A stretch of 64,000 bases of DNA, taken from contig NZ_LMHZ01000005.1 of assembly GCF_001428545.1 (NCBI RefSeq), positions 1,510-65,509 on the forward strand, in the 5' to 3' direction. Source of the DNA: Noviherbaspirillum sp. Root189 (GTDB lineage Bacteria > Pseudomonadota > Gammaproteobacteria > Burkholderiales > Burkholderiaceae_D). Shown piece after piece: positions 1-8,653 of the stretch. The translations under genes and the position numbers were made by a program. The notes below the pieces were generated by a model that had not been told where the DNA came from, made no database searches, and saw only the letters and a list, made by a program, of their open reading frames with translations. Numbering within the stretch: position 1 is the stretch's first letter; every line of letters begins with the position of its first letter.

Positions 1-473
1 GCAATTTGCATTCGTCGCTCCCTTGGTTGATGGTTGTCGCAGTTCCTCTACATATTACTGCGATGCAATCTTGGGAGAGGGCGACCATTCCATTAGCCTA
101 GACCCTGAGCAGTCTCTTGCCTTTCTCGAAAGCGGACTTACGTTATGCAATGCTGTATCGGGGGAGTATGATTTTTATTTGGCGAGCATCCTGAGCATAG
201 CGTGACCTGCTAAGAAGCCCAGATCGGCACCAATCTCGAAAAGCGTTTTGAGGACGGACAAGTCCAATCAGGCGAGACGTATGGTATTACTCGCTTGGTT
301 TGGGAAAGTGGATGGCGAAGCTGATAGAGGTCTCTTTCCGACGAGAATATAAGGTAATTTGATGACTGAAAGCAACTAACGAGAATGCATCTCAAGCGTG
401 GCTTACAATAGGAGGATCGTAGCATGTTTGCGGTACTTCGCCGCCATAGCGGCTTTTTAGGATCCAAGGACAC
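1..473. other. leading non-coding stretch, no supported gene
   Basis: No convincing gene is visible before the kinase that starts at 474. A 60-codon reading frame at 23-205 on the plus strand has no recognisable motif and no good ribosome binding site, and its composition resembles non-coding DNA. The segment may contain the promoter of the kinase, but no clear -35/-10 pair was identified. Confidence 0.5.
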
Positions 474-2711
474 ATGTTGCCATTAGCCACACAAGAATCG
501 GTTTTTGATGAATCACCTCAAACAACACACTTTGCTCGCTTCTATGATGAAGATGCGCACCTGATCGAGGAAGTCGCTGATTTCCTTGACAGTGCACTTC
601 GCAAAGGCGGAGTAGCTATTGTCATTGCAACTCCGGATCATATCGCCGGCTTGCGCCAGCATCTGATGGGCCTTGGATCGCTGCCAGGGCAGCCGGACTG
701 GTTTTCCGGGAAGCTGATTGCGCTTGACGCCGAAACTGCACTTGCCCAGTTTATGGTCGACGGTTGGCCCGATGAGGCGCGATTCCGGGACACCGTTGGA
801 AAGATCGTAGGCGAAGCGTGCGCCAAAGGACAAACAGTTAATGCTTTCGGCGAAATGGTCGCATTGCTGTGCGCCCAAGGCTTATACGATGCCGCCATAA
901 GGCTTGAGCAATTGTGGAACAGCCTTCGTGACAACTGTTCCTTTTCTCTCTTCTGCGCCTATCCGTGGCACTTATTCCCAACGCTCGAACTGGCAGAGTC
1001 TTTCCAGCAGGTATGCGCCGAACATGACCATGTTTGTTCGCATGGCGGCCATCTGCACTCGCCCCTTGAGTTGAATGACATCCAATCGAGGACAACTCAG
1101 CTAGAACAGAGGGCGCGCGCCCTGCAGGCAGAGGTTGATCGCCTGAAAGAATCGGAGCAGACACTCAAGCATCGTGAAAAAGAATTTGCCGATTTTGTCG
1201 AGAACGCTGCCGAAGGCCTGCATCGCGTCGGCCCGGATGGAACAATCCTTTGGGCGAACAAAGCCGAACTAGCGATGCTCGGTTATCGCTGGGAAGAGTA
1301 CATTGGCCATCATATTGCGGAGTTTCATGCGGATCGGTCGACGATTGAGGCTATTCTTGCGAAACTGCTGGCTGGTGAAACCTTATATGACCAGCCGGCG
1401 CGGCTACGGTGTAAAGACGGCTCGATTAAGCACGTAGTCATCCATTCGAACGGGAGCTTCAAAGACGGCCAACTGCGTTATACCCGGTGTTTTACGCGCG
1501 ATGCAACGGAACGCCATCAACTGGAACAGGCCTACGTTGAGCGAGAAGCTCTGCTCGCCGAACTCACCAGAGCCAACCGGGCCAAAGACGAATTTCTGGC
1601 GATGTTGGCACATGAACTGCGCAATCCGCTCGCACCAATTAGTGCAGCAGCACAATTGCTGGAGCTGGCAGCTTCCGACCCGGTGAAGGTGAAACAGGCC
1701 GCCGGGGTCATCAGCAGGCAGGCTAGACATCTGACCGTCCTTATTGACGATTTACTCGATGTGGCACGGGTAACAAGAGGCCTCATTGTGATCGACAAGA
1801 ATCCAGTCGATTTCCGTCAGGTGCTCTCTGACGCCATTGAGCAGATGACTCCCCACATCAGCGCGCGGCAACACAGTCTGTCGCTACACCTTCCGCCTGA
1901 GCCAGCCAATGTGGTCGGAGACCATAAAAGGCTAGTGCAGATTGTCACAAACTTGCTGGCTAACGCTGCAAAGTACACGCCGGAGGGTGGCAATATCAGC
2001 GCACGGCTGCAGGCATCATCAGGTGAAGTGATATTGGAGATTTCGGACAACGGAATTGGCATGGCACCGGACTTGCTGACTCAGGCATTTGATTTATTTT
2101 CTCAAGGCGAACGAACATCCGATCGATCGCAAGGAGGCTTGGGCCTAGGCCTTGCCTTGGTCAAGACCTTGGTCGAGTTACATGGAGGAACAGCGCATGC
2201 CGATAGTGCAGGTCTCGGCCAGGGCAGTACATTCACCATCAGGGTGCCGGGAATTGTCATTGCGTCGAACGATGTAAAGGGTTCATCTATCTCCGAAGAA
2301 CAAGCCCCCAGATCAACGCAGGGATTGAGATTGATGATAGTGGACGACAATGCCGATGCAGCAGATACATTGACGCTGCTACTCAAGGCCACAGGCCATG
2401 AAGTTTTTACTGAGTACACTGCTGCTAGTGCAATCGATCGATTTCGCGAGAGACAACCGGACGTCATGCTGCTCGATATCGGTCTGCCCGATATGGATGG
2501 AAAACACCTTGCACGAAGGCTGCGAGCCATGCCGGAAGCGGCAAAAATTGTTCTCATTGCAGTGACCGGCTACGGACAGGAGCACGACAAGCAAGAGTCA
2601 AGCGCTGCTGGATTTGACTATCACTTTGTGAAGCCGGTTAATATCAGCGAATTGTTAGCTTTACTAGCCTCGCTATCCGCACAGAAGGTCGGTACGCAAT
2701 CCGGCCTTTGA
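474..2711 (+). CDS. MEDS-PAS hybrid sensor histidine kinase
   Basis: A 745-residue cytoplasmic hybrid histidine kinase. Residues about 15-180 match the MEDS/DcmR sensory domain (HFARFYDEDAHLIEEVADFL). A coiled coil follows at about 200-235 and one PAS domain at about 240-350. HisKA has the H-box FLAMLAHELRNPLAPI at about 375-390. The HATPase domain has the N box, DNGIGM and GLGLGLALVK (about 490-600). A C-terminal receiver (about 625-740) has phospho-acceptor Asp in LLDIGLPDMDG and Lys in FVKPV. There is no membrane segment, so a cytoplasmic signal is inferred. The start lies at the first ATG that leaves the MEDS domain intact. The receiver resembles the single-domain regulator at 2985-3344, so the two may belong to one phosphorelay. 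The signal is unknown. Confidence 0.9.
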   Translation: MLPLATQESVFDESPQTTHFARFYDEDAHLIEEVADFLDSALRKGGVAIVIATPDHIAGLRQHLMGLGSLPGQPDWFSGKLIALDAETALAQFMVDGWPDEARFRDTVGKIVGEACAKGQTVNAFGEMVALLCAQGLYDAAIRLEQLWNSLRDNCSFSLFCAYPWHLFPTLELAESFQQVCAEHDHVCSHGGHLHSPLELNDIQSRTTQLEQRARALQAEVDRLKESEQTLKHREKEFADFVENAAEGLHRVGPDGTILWANKAELAMLGYRWEEYIGHHIAEFHADRSTIEAILAKLLAGETLYDQPARLRCKDGSIKHVVIHSNGSFKDGQLRYTRCFTRDATERHQLEQAYVEREALLAELTRANRAKDEFLAMLAHELRNPLAPISAAAQLLELAASDPVKVKQAAGVISRQARHLTVLIDDLLDVARVTRGLIVIDKNPVDFRQVLSDAIEQMTPHISARQHSLSLHLPPEPANVVGDHKRLVQIVTNLLANAAKYTPEGGNISARLQASSGEVILEISDNGIGMAPDLLTQAFDLFSQGERTSDRSQGGLGLGLALVKTLVELHGGTAHADSAGLGQGSTFTIRVPGIVIASNDVKGSSISEEQAPRSTQGLRLMIVDDNADAADTLTLLLKATGHEVFTEYTAASAIDRFRERQPDVMLLDIGLPDMDGKHLARRLRAMPEAAKIVLIAVTGYGQEHDKQESSAAGFDYHFVKPVNISELLALLASLSAQKVGTQSGL

Positions 2712-2898
2712 TGTTGCTTGGGAAAGCAAGCAGATTACATGTATGGCAGTACAGCCATGTGTCCTCATACACTTAAACCCATCAGAATTCAGAGACTTTC
2801 ACCGGTTCCAAAGATTCAAAAAGAACCGCACTATTCTGAAACTCGCCTAAGCTACCTGATTGCCCGTAGAACTGCCAGATGCCGCACAGCCGGCTGAA

Positions 2899-2955
2899 GT
2901 CTCGCGCCTTATTGGCCAGTTGTAGGCGTATACGGATCGCCCAAATCTCTTTTAG
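2899..2955 (-). pseudogene. remnant of a tyrosine integrase N-terminus
   Basis: Reading the minus strand from 2955 down to 2899 gives LKEIWAIRIRLQLANKARD. From memory, this closely resembles the N-terminal stretch of a widespread family of mobile-element tyrosine recombinases in which it continues into LALFNLAIDSKLRGCDL. Here the resemblance stops after ARD and the frame runs on into unrelated residues until a stop near 2776. No core-binding or catalytic domain (R..HRH..Y) is found nearby, so this is a short scrap left by a past insertion or deletion. Confidence 0.5.
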
Positions 2956-2984
2956 CCTAAGCAGCGCCTTTTTGTACTCAGCGT

Positions 2985-3344
2985 TTAGGCCGTAACGCTA
3001 GCAATTGCTCTGTCCAAATCATGTAGCAATACGGGCTTTACTAAATGGGCAGTGAAACCGGATCGCCGTGAGTTCTCCACGTCCTTTGGCTGCCCATACC
3101 CAGTCAATGCAATTAGAGGTAATTTTTGTAAATTGGCCTGCTTACGTAGTTCTTTTGCAAGTGCATAGCCGTCAAGCACTGGTAGGCCGATGTCGAGCAC
3201 TGCTACTTCAGGCAGGAAACCAGGCGCTATTTGCAGTGCTTCGACTGGGTCGCTTGTTGACTGCACGTCGTGCCCGCGCTGCCTCAAATAATGAGATACG
3301 CCGTTGAGCGCGTCCACGTTGTCATCAACGAGCAAAATACACAT
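2985..3344 (-). CDS. single-domain response regulator (CheY-like receiver)
   Basis: A stand-alone receiver domain of 119 residues if the internal ATG at 3344 (MCILLVDDNVDAL) is used. An upstream ATG at 3383 would add 13 residues that are not part of the fold. The acidic pair is in LLVDDN, the phospho-acceptor Asp in AVLDIGLPVLDGY, the switch Thr in LTGYGQ and the Lys in LVKPV. There is no output domain, so it probably shuttles phosphate or acts by protein contact. It resembles the receiver at the end of the hybrid kinase at 474-2711. Neither candidate start has a strong ribosome binding site. Confidence 0.85.
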   Translation of the reverse strand: MCILLVDDNVDALNGVSHYLRQRGHDVQSTSDPVEALQIAPGFLPEVAVLDIGLPVLDGYALAKELRKQANLQKLPLIALTGYGQPKDVENSRRSGFTAHLVKPVLLHDLDRAIASVTA

Positions 3345-3383
3345 AATTTTGCATGTCGGAAAGTCGACATCGCGGCGCCACAT

Positions 3384-3781
3384 GATGCTGAGAAAGGTTC
3401 GCCACCCTTATCTTCTCAGGTCGGGTTTTGGCATTGAATGAGCGTCTGCTTTGGAGAATCGACACTGCCTGACAACTGACCGGTATTGGCCGATTGCCGG
3501 CATGTCCGTGTTTTCTATTGTCACTGGAAACGTCAAGCGGTCATTGCGAGTACGACGCAGAGACACAATAGTGTCAGAGTCTAACGTTGATAACGCATGA
3601 GTCTAACGATGACGATGGGCAATAGTTAGGCCGATACACCCTTGTCCGAACAATCTGTTCACAAACATTTAATTCTACGAATACCGCAATGGGATCGATT
3701 GCACGACGCCCTGACCGGTATCAGCCAAGGCGTACTGAGGGTGACCAGGCCAGGTTACCTAAAGCCGAATCTGTTGACAAG
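3384..3781. other. non-coding stretch between regulator genes
   Basis: About 400 bases with no supported gene. A plus-strand frame beginning at 3689 has no recognisable motif and runs into the antisense of the receiver remnant that follows. Taken with the integrase scrap on one side and the receiver remnant on the other, this looks like a decayed region. Confidence 0.4.
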
Positions 3782-4084
3782 CTAACTGGTGAGGGTAGCA
3801 AACTTTGCGGTAAAGGAATTCATCGAAAAAGGTTTAGTCAGCAAATGCGTACCTTCTGGCAGCGCCTCGTTTTTCATGACTGCTTCGTCCGCATAGCCCG
3901 TAATGAGTAGAGTCGGAAGCTCAGTCCAGTGCGTGCAAACCAGGTCGCCAAGTTGGCGCCCGTTCAAGCCATTTGGCAAGCCGATATCGGTAACGAATAC
4001 GTCCAGCGTGGAAGTTGCCTCCAGAATTCTCAGCGCCTCGCGTGCATCGCGTGCATCGCCTGCATCGCCTGCATCATAGCTGAT
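3782..4084 (-). pseudogene. decayed response-regulator receiver domain
   Basis: On the minus strand the frame upstream of position 3979 reads EALRILEATSTLDVFVTDIG and continues as LPNGLNGRQLG, then LPTLLITGYAD and LLTKPFSMNSF before the stop at 3782. These are the phospho-acceptor Asp region, the switch Thr and the conserved Lys-Pro of a receiver. The beta1 strand with the acidic pair is missing. In its place is a run of 9-base repeats (about 4038-4074) encoding DAGDAGDARDAR, preceded by a TAA stop near 4106. It lies downstream of the PAS-PAS kinase on the same strand and was probably its partner regulator. An unusual upstream start on a longer gene cannot be excluded. Confidence 0.6.
4038..4074. 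repeat. four tandem 9-bp units inside the receiver remnant
   Basis: Plus strand shows two cgcgtgcat units followed by two cgcctgcat units. On the minus strand they encode Asp-Ala-Arg or Asp-Ala-Gly and sit in the helix before EALRIL. A single DAREAL-type motif is normal here, so the extra copies look like slippage expansion. Confidence 0.7.
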
Positions 4085-4157
4085 CGAAATGATGCTGGCT
4101 TAACCCAAAAATGCACAATTTCAAGTAGTGCGTACCTCCGTGCAATATGGAAATCGA

Positions 4158-6071
4158 CTATGACAACCGTAATTTCTTGGCGAGGTCGGCCAGTTTATAA
4201 GGCTTGTTTATAAAAGCAAACTCATCGACTCCGCTATGCTGCGCCTTCAACGCGGGCAGTGGATAGCCTGAAGCCAATAATATCTTCATGTCCGGCCGCA
4301 GCCGGCGTGCTCTTTTCGCCAATTCAATACCGCTCATGCTTGGCATCATGACATCTGAAAACAGCACCGAAATATCGTTGGTCCGCTCCAGTACTTCTAG
4401 GGCGGCAGGCCCATTATTGGCCGTAAAGACCTCATAGCCGATACTACGAAACAGTGCCGCTGCCATTTCCATGACATCCGGTTCATCATCGACAACCAGT
4501 ACCTTCTCGCTACCGTCTTCTGACGGAGCAGCGTCACTGCTACGTTCATCAAGGGCAGGCAAATACAGGTTGATTGTCGTGCCGTGACCCACTCTTGACT
4601 CAACGTCCACGCCTCCATCGGATTGCTTCATGAAACCATATACCTGGCTCAAGCCTAAACCGGTGCCCTTGCCAACTTCCTTGGTTGTAAAGAATGGCTC
4701 AAACGCCCTTGAGATGACTTCAGGCGGCATGCCCGAACCAGTATCCGATACCGCCACCTTGACATACTGACCTGCTGCCAGACCTGAAACCTGTTGATCG
4801 GATAAGGTCACGTTGGATGTGGAAACCGAGATCTGTCCGCCATGTGGCATGGCATCACGTGCATTCACTACCAGGTTCAGCAATGCGGTCTCGAAACGCG
4901 GCGCATCGACCATCACGCTATTCAGCCCATTGGCGAGGACGAGGTTGAAGGAGATTGTCGAATTGCCCGCGCGGCGCAGTACCGCTTCAAATCCGTTGAT
5001 TACGCTATTCAGATTGTACTTTTCCGGGCGCAGCGGCTGCTGTCGGGCGAAAGACAGCAATTGCTGGGTAAGCGTTGCGCCACGGTCGACGGCGCGTTTC
5101 ATACTCTCAACAATTTTCAGTTCGCCAGGCTCCTGCGTTTTCAACGGCAGCACTTCCAGCCCACTGCTAATCACAGAAAGCAGATTGTTGAAGTCATGTG
5201 CGATGCCACCGGTCAGCTGGCCGATGGCTTCCATTTTTTGGGATTGAAACAGCGCTGTGTTCGCACGCTCCAGCGCTTCGGCGGCATTCTTTTTTTCCGT
5301 GATGTCGCGGGTAATCTTGGCAAAGCCGGCCAATGACCCGTCATCGTTATAAATCGCGTCAATGATGACATGCGCCCAGAACTTGCTCCCATCCTTGCGC
5401 ATCCGCCAGCCTTCGCGCTCGAAGCGGCCTTCCTTCGCGGCGGTGGCCAAGGCAACGGCGGGTAATCCTGCGGCCTGGTCTTCCGGTGTATGGAAGCGGG
5501 AAAAGGAAGTACCGATGACTTCGTTAGCGCTATAGCCCTTGATCCGCTCAGCCCCTGCATTCCAGTTGGTGACCTCGCCGGTTGGCGATAACATGTAGAT
5601 CGCGTAATCCGTCACACCCTGCACCAGCATCCGAAACCGTTGTTCACTCTGCCGCAATGCTTCCTGGGCCCGGCGTTGTTCGGTGATATCGCGTGTGACT
5701 TTGGCGAACCCGATATGCTGACCGCTGGTATCGTAAATAGGATCGATGACCACACTAGTCCAGAACCGCGTACCGTCTTTGCGGACCCGCCAGCCTTCCG
5801 CCTCGAATTTGCCTTCTCTTAAGGCGGTCTCAAGTGCTTTGGCCGGCAAGCCGGTTTGCTGGTCTTCAGGCGTATAGAAACGGGAAAAGTGTTGGCCAAT
5901 AATTTCGTCTGCAGTGTATCCCTTAAAGCGTTGCGCGCCGGCATTCCAGCTTGTCACAATGCCCTCTGTGCTCAGCATGTAAATTGCGTAATCACTGATT
6001 CCTGAAACAAGCAGTTGAAACCGGTTCTCGTCTGTCGATTTTTGGGACGTCGAGGTGGTCATGTCGTTCAT
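4158..6071 (-). CDS. PAS-PAS hybrid sensor histidine kinase
   Basis: A 637-residue cytoplasmic hybrid kinase. Two very similar PAS domains (about 15-135 and 145-265) share ISDYAIYML/VTDYAIYML, WNAGAxRxKGY and FAKVTRDITE/FAKITRDITE, pointing to an internal duplication. The phosphoacceptor region is GGIAHDFNNLLSVI (about 290-305), followed by HATPase motifs NARDAMPHGG, DTGSGMP and GTGLGLSQVYG. A C-terminal receiver (about 515-635) has VLVVDDEPDV, the acceptor Asp in LFSDVMMPSMSG and a late Lys in INKPYKL. It is separated from the receiver remnant downstream by about 75 bases. The PAS ligand is not evident. Confidence 0.92.
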   Translation of the reverse strand: MNDMTTSTSQKSTDENRFQLLVSGISDYAIYMLSTEGIVTSWNAGAQRFKGYTADEIIGQHFSRFYTPEDQQTGLPAKALETALREGKFEAEGWRVRKDGTRFWTSVVIDPIYDTSGQHIGFAKVTRDITEQRRAQEALRQSEQRFRMLVQGVTDYAIYMLSPTGEVTNWNAGAERIKGYSANEVIGTSFSRFHTPEDQAAGLPAVALATAAKEGRFEREGWRMRKDGSKFWAHVIIDAIYNDDGSLAGFAKITRDITEKKNAAEALERANTALFQSQKMEAIGQLTGGIAHDFNNLLSVISSGLEVLPLKTQEPGELKIVESMKRAVDRGATLTQQLLSFARQQPLRPEKYNLNSVINGFEAVLRRAGNSTISFNLVLANGLNSVMVDAPRFETALLNLVVNARDAMPHGGQISVSTSNVTLSDQQVSGLAAGQYVKVAVSDTGSGMPPEVISRAFEPFFTTKEVGKGTGLGLSQVYGFMKQSDGGVDVESRVGHGTTINLYLPALDERSSDAAPSEDGSEKVLVVDDEPDVMEMAAALFRSIGYEVFTANNGPAALEVLERTNDISVLFSDVMMPSMSGIELAKRARRLRPDMKILLASGYPLPALKAQHSGVDEFAFINKPYKLADLAKKLRLS

Positions 6072-6245
6072 AGTAGGCTTATCCCTGTAAAACTGCCGGA
6101 CATGCGCGGCTGAGGCGCAATGTTACACTTCTACCGCTCGGCATGCCCAAACGTCAGGCCCGATACTTGAGGGAAAGCAAGACATGCTGGCGGGCATCTT
6201 CTATAAATTGCCGATTCTACATTTATACCCTATTTTTCTGATGAG

Positions 6246-6659
6246 ATGACCCGCCCGATTCTGCTTGTAGAAGATGCTCCGAATGACATTGAATTTGCCC
6301 TACTTGCACTAAAGAAGTGCGGTGTAAGCAATGAGATAATCGTCGCTAACGATGGCGAGGAGGCGCTTGATTATCTTCTATGCAGGAGAAAATTTCAGCA
6401 TAGGTCACCGGGTAACCCGGGCTTAGTGTTGCTGGATCTAAAGTTGCCATCAGTGGACGGCATTGCCGTGCTGAGTACGATAAGGGCCACGCCTGCGCTG
6501 GCCTCCATCCCAGTAGTCGTCCTAACCGGCTCGGCGCTGGAAGCGGATATCAATACGACGGTAGCGCTGGGTATTGAAGAATACGTCGTTAAACCGATGG
6601 ATATTCAGCAGTTCATAAAGACGATGTGCGGCCTCGCGTCCCGATTCATCAGACACTGA
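6246..6659 (+). CDS. Rcp1-type single-domain response regulator
   Basis: A 137-residue receiver of the Rcp1-like type that often pairs with bacteriophytochrome-like or PAS kinases. Motifs are ILLVEDAPNDIEF (acidic residues), LLDLKLPSVDGI (phospho-acceptor Asp), VVLTGSAL (switch Thr) and YVVKPMD (Lys). The longer loop between beta2 and beta3 (DYLLCRRKFQHRSPGNPG) is typical of this subgroup. It is divergent from the PAS-PAS kinase, with about 175 bases between their starts, so the two may form one signalling pair. Confidence 0.88.
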   Translation: MTRPILLVEDAPNDIEFALLALKKCGVSNEIIVANDGEEALDYLLCRRKFQHRSPGNPGLVLLDLKLPSVDGIAVLSTIRATPALASIPVVVLTGSALEADINTTVALGIEEYVVKPMDIQQFIKTMCGLASRFIRH

Positions 6660-6706
6660 GATGGACTGCAAGTGGTGCTTATACCGATGTGGTGCGATAA
6701 CAATTC

Positions 6707-7237
6707 TTAATGCCGGTGTTGGTCATGATGGTGATGCAGTTGATGATTGCCATCCGTCGCGTCATCGCCATGATCAGATAGCTGCGCATCGAACCATTGG
6801 TGCAGCGCGGTGGTGAGCTTTGCGTCGGCAGCATGGTATTGCAGTTCGGCCCCGCCTTTTATGTCTCGGTATGCAATTGAAATCTGTCCCGGCCTGGCTT
6901 CACGCAGTGTGGAAAGACCCGGCATGTCCTCACCATGAATATGCGACGGACCGGCAAAATCGCCTGCCTTGAACTGCTGTTGAATATCACGAAGATGCTG
7001 GCGCACGAGTTTGATCTGCGCCTTGTCGTTAAGGCGCTTAGCGATCACGCGTTGTATTCCGCCGCCTTTTGTTTTGCTAAATACATGCGTGGTTGCAGCA
7101 AGGTCGAAAGGCATGACGTCGGCGCCACGCTGCGCCACTTCAGCCTGCCGCTGGTGTGACGGCGTGGCGTGCTGGGCAAATACTGTTGCTGCAGGAATGG
7201 CTACGGCAAGAACAACAAGAATAAGCGATCGTTTCAT
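6707..7237 (-). CDS. exported His-rich protein of unknown function
   Basis: A 176-residue protein with a clear signal peptide (MKRSLILVVLAVAIPAATVFAQ). The middle region (MPFDLAATTHVF ... HLRDIQQQFKAGDFAGPSHIHG) matches a small family often labelled, apparently wrongly, as aspartate carbamoyltransferase; nothing of that enzyme is seen here. The C-terminus is rich in His (HQLHHHHDQHRH), and an earlier HIHG motif adds to a likely metal-binding character. It converges on the Rcp1-like regulator and lies downstream of the persulfide dioxygenase with a 66-base gap. A periplasmic role in handling a metal is inferred only. Confidence 0.7.
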   Translation of the reverse strand: MKRSLILVVLAVAIPAATVFAQHATPSHQRQAEVAQRGADVMPFDLAATTHVFSKTKGGGIQRVIAKRLNDKAQIKLVRQHLRDIQQQFKAGDFAGPSHIHGEDMPGLSTLREARPGQISIAYRDIKGGAELQYHAADAKLTTALHQWFDAQLSDHGDDATDGNHQLHHHHDQHRH

Positions 7238-7303
7238 GGTTGTTGGTGGTTCCGGTTAATAGCCACTACGCATTGGGATCCGCGGCAACGCCAGATGCAA
7301 ACC

Positions 7304-8053
7304 TTACCCTTGCGGGCTGTCGGTCATCTGCCTGCAATATTTTTCCAGGTTTTCCGGTAGACCGCTAGGGCACACGCCACACTGCCGGTTGCCGGGAACG
7401 GCATAATCAATGAACTTCGGATAGGGTAAATTCAGCCCGGCCATTATCTGCTTGAATTCATCCAGCGACCGTGCCTCTCCTAATCTGGGATTCCGCTTCT
7501 TTTCCTGCGCGATGGTGGAGACGCGTCGGTCATTGTAATCATGGGCCGGATAAACAAGTACGTCCTCCGGCAAGGTGAACAATTTTTCACGTACGCTTTT
7601 GTACAAGGTATCTGCGTCACCATTCTGGAAGTCGGTACGGCCACAACCATCGATTAACAGCGCATCGCCTGTGAAGACCCTCTCGCCCAACAAATAAGCA
7701 AAGTGCCCATCCGTGTGACCCGGCGTATGCAGGGGTTGCAGTTCAATGCTGCCCGCGCGAAACGGCTGTCCCTCTTCCAGGCCGATGTCGGCGCAAGGCA
7801 AGCAGTCATGCGCCGGCGCGACAATCTTGCTTCCCACTGTCCTCTTCAGTTCCAGCGCGGCAGTGATATGGTCTGCATGGATATGCGTATCAACGGTGTA
7901 AGCCAGTGTGAGTCCGAGGCGCCTGACTTCAGCGAGGTCGCGGTCCATGGCGACAACGACTGGATCGATCAGGATCGCCTGTCCGGTTTCTTCGCAGCCG
8001 AGAAGGTAAGTGTAGGTACTCGACAGTGGCTCAAACAGCTGGCGAAAAATCAT
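7304..8053 (-). CDS. ETHE1-like persulfide dioxygenase (metallo-beta-lactamase fold)
   Basis: A 249-residue metallo-beta-lactamase-fold enzyme of the ETHE1/persulfide dioxygenase group, which oxidises glutathione persulfide to sulfite using a single iron. Ligand motifs are THIHADH (about 56-62), PGHTDGH (about 109-115), the Asp of FTGDALLIDGCGRTDFQNGD and the last His in VYPAHDY. The phrase CGRTDFQNGD is typical of persulfide dioxygenases as opposed to glyoxalase II. The C-terminal extension with CGVCPSG is unusual and could carry extra cysteines for sulfur transfer. Its place beside the ssu/sbp block fits a role in sulfur metabolism. The plain ATG at 8053 preserves the full fold. Confidence 0.88.
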   Translation of the reverse strand: MIFRQLFEPLSSTYTYLLGCEETGQAILIDPVVVAMDRDLAEVRRLGLTLAYTVDTHIHADHITAALELKRTVGSKIVAPAHDCLPCADIGLEEGQPFRAGSIELQPLHTPGHTDGHFAYLLGERVFTGDALLIDGCGRTDFQNGDADTLYKSVREKLFTLPEDVLVYPAHDYNDRRVSTIAQEKKRNPRLGEARSLDEFKQIMAGLNLPYPKFIDYAVPGNRQCGVCPSGLPENLEKYCRQMTDSPQG

Positions 8054-8272
8054 GGCAACTCCTGATGATTACGGGAAATGCATTTCAAGCTGGTCGGTAC
8101 GCGAATGAGGGCAAGCAGATTTTCTATACCATCGCAAGCAAGGAAGCGATGGTCGTCATGCCTGTCTTGCACGGCTTGCGCCGCTTGTATTGTAAGCCGA
8201 TATATTGACGCATGGAGGATTTACCCTCTGCTATACGTGATATCAATGCTGGCCGGCATGCTGGTATTTGAA

Positions 8273-8303
8273 GCGGGTGAACGGCTTGCAAATCAGTTCA
8301 CCC
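8273..8303. terminator. hairpin downstream of ssuF
   Basis: A perfect 10-base inverted repeat (GCGGGTGAAC and GTTCACCCGC) with an 11-base loop lies 11 bases beyond the ssuF stop. The T-run on the minus strand is weak, so this may be a 3' stabiliser rather than a strong terminator. Confidence 0.5.
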
Positions 8304-8313
8304 GCGAACAGGC

Positions 8314-8529
8314 TTAGAGCTTAGCGATCGACACTTCGGTGGCTTTGACCAGCGCCACGACTTCCACACCAGGCGCCAGGCCCAGATCCCGCACCGAGCG
8401 TGTCGTAATGACGGAAGTGACAATGCCGGCAGGTGTTTCCACGTCGACTTCCGAGACCACCGGACCGTCGATGATGGCCTTGACCTTGCCACGGAATTGA
8501 TTGCGTACGTTGATTGCCTGGATGCTCAT
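8314..8529 (-). CDS. ssuF: molbindin-like Mop/TOBE protein SsuF
   Basis: A 71-residue single TOBE (Mop) domain protein of the molbindin type (RNQFRGKVKAIIDGPVVSEVDVET ... SVRDLGLAPGVEVVALVKATEV). Such proteins bind molybdate or other oxyanions. A 71-residue molbindin-like gene ends the ssuEADCBF operon of Pseudomonas putida, and the same position here supports the symbol ssuF. A ribosome binding site (GGAGAAATC) precedes the ATG. It is 124 bases downstream of ssuB, and that gap contains 10-base tandem repeats. The exact role of SsuF in sulfonate use is not settled. Confidence 0.82.
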   Translation of the reverse strand: MSIQAINVRNQFRGKVKAIIDGPVVSEVDVETPAGIVTSVITTRSVRDLGLAPGVEVVALVKATEVSIAKL

Positions 8530-8596
8530 GATTTCTCCTTGGAAGAGCGATAAAAAGATAAAAGAATGCCGGTTGTTGCCGGGCCTTAGCGCTTAA

Positions 8597-8628
8597 CCAT
8601 GATTAACTATGGTTGACTATGATTGACT
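8597..8628. repeat. three tandem 10-bp repeats upstream of ssuF
   Basis: The plus strand reads atgattaact, atggttgact, atgattgact in a row, between ssuB and ssuF. Including flanking bases, AACCAT-GATTAACT-ATGGTT also forms a short palindrome. This could be a regulator site or a slippage repeat. Confidence 0.55.
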
Positions 8629-8653
8629 ATCGAAATGGCGGGTAGGACTGGTC

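Noticed and set aside
23-205. 60-codon plus-strand frame at the window edge
   Set aside because: No recognisable motif or ribosome binding site, and its composition resembles non-coding DNA.
6707-7237. Label of aspartate carbamoyltransferase for the His-rich protein
   Set aside because: The protein is exported and far too short, and it lacks the carbamoyl-phosphate binding motif STRT.
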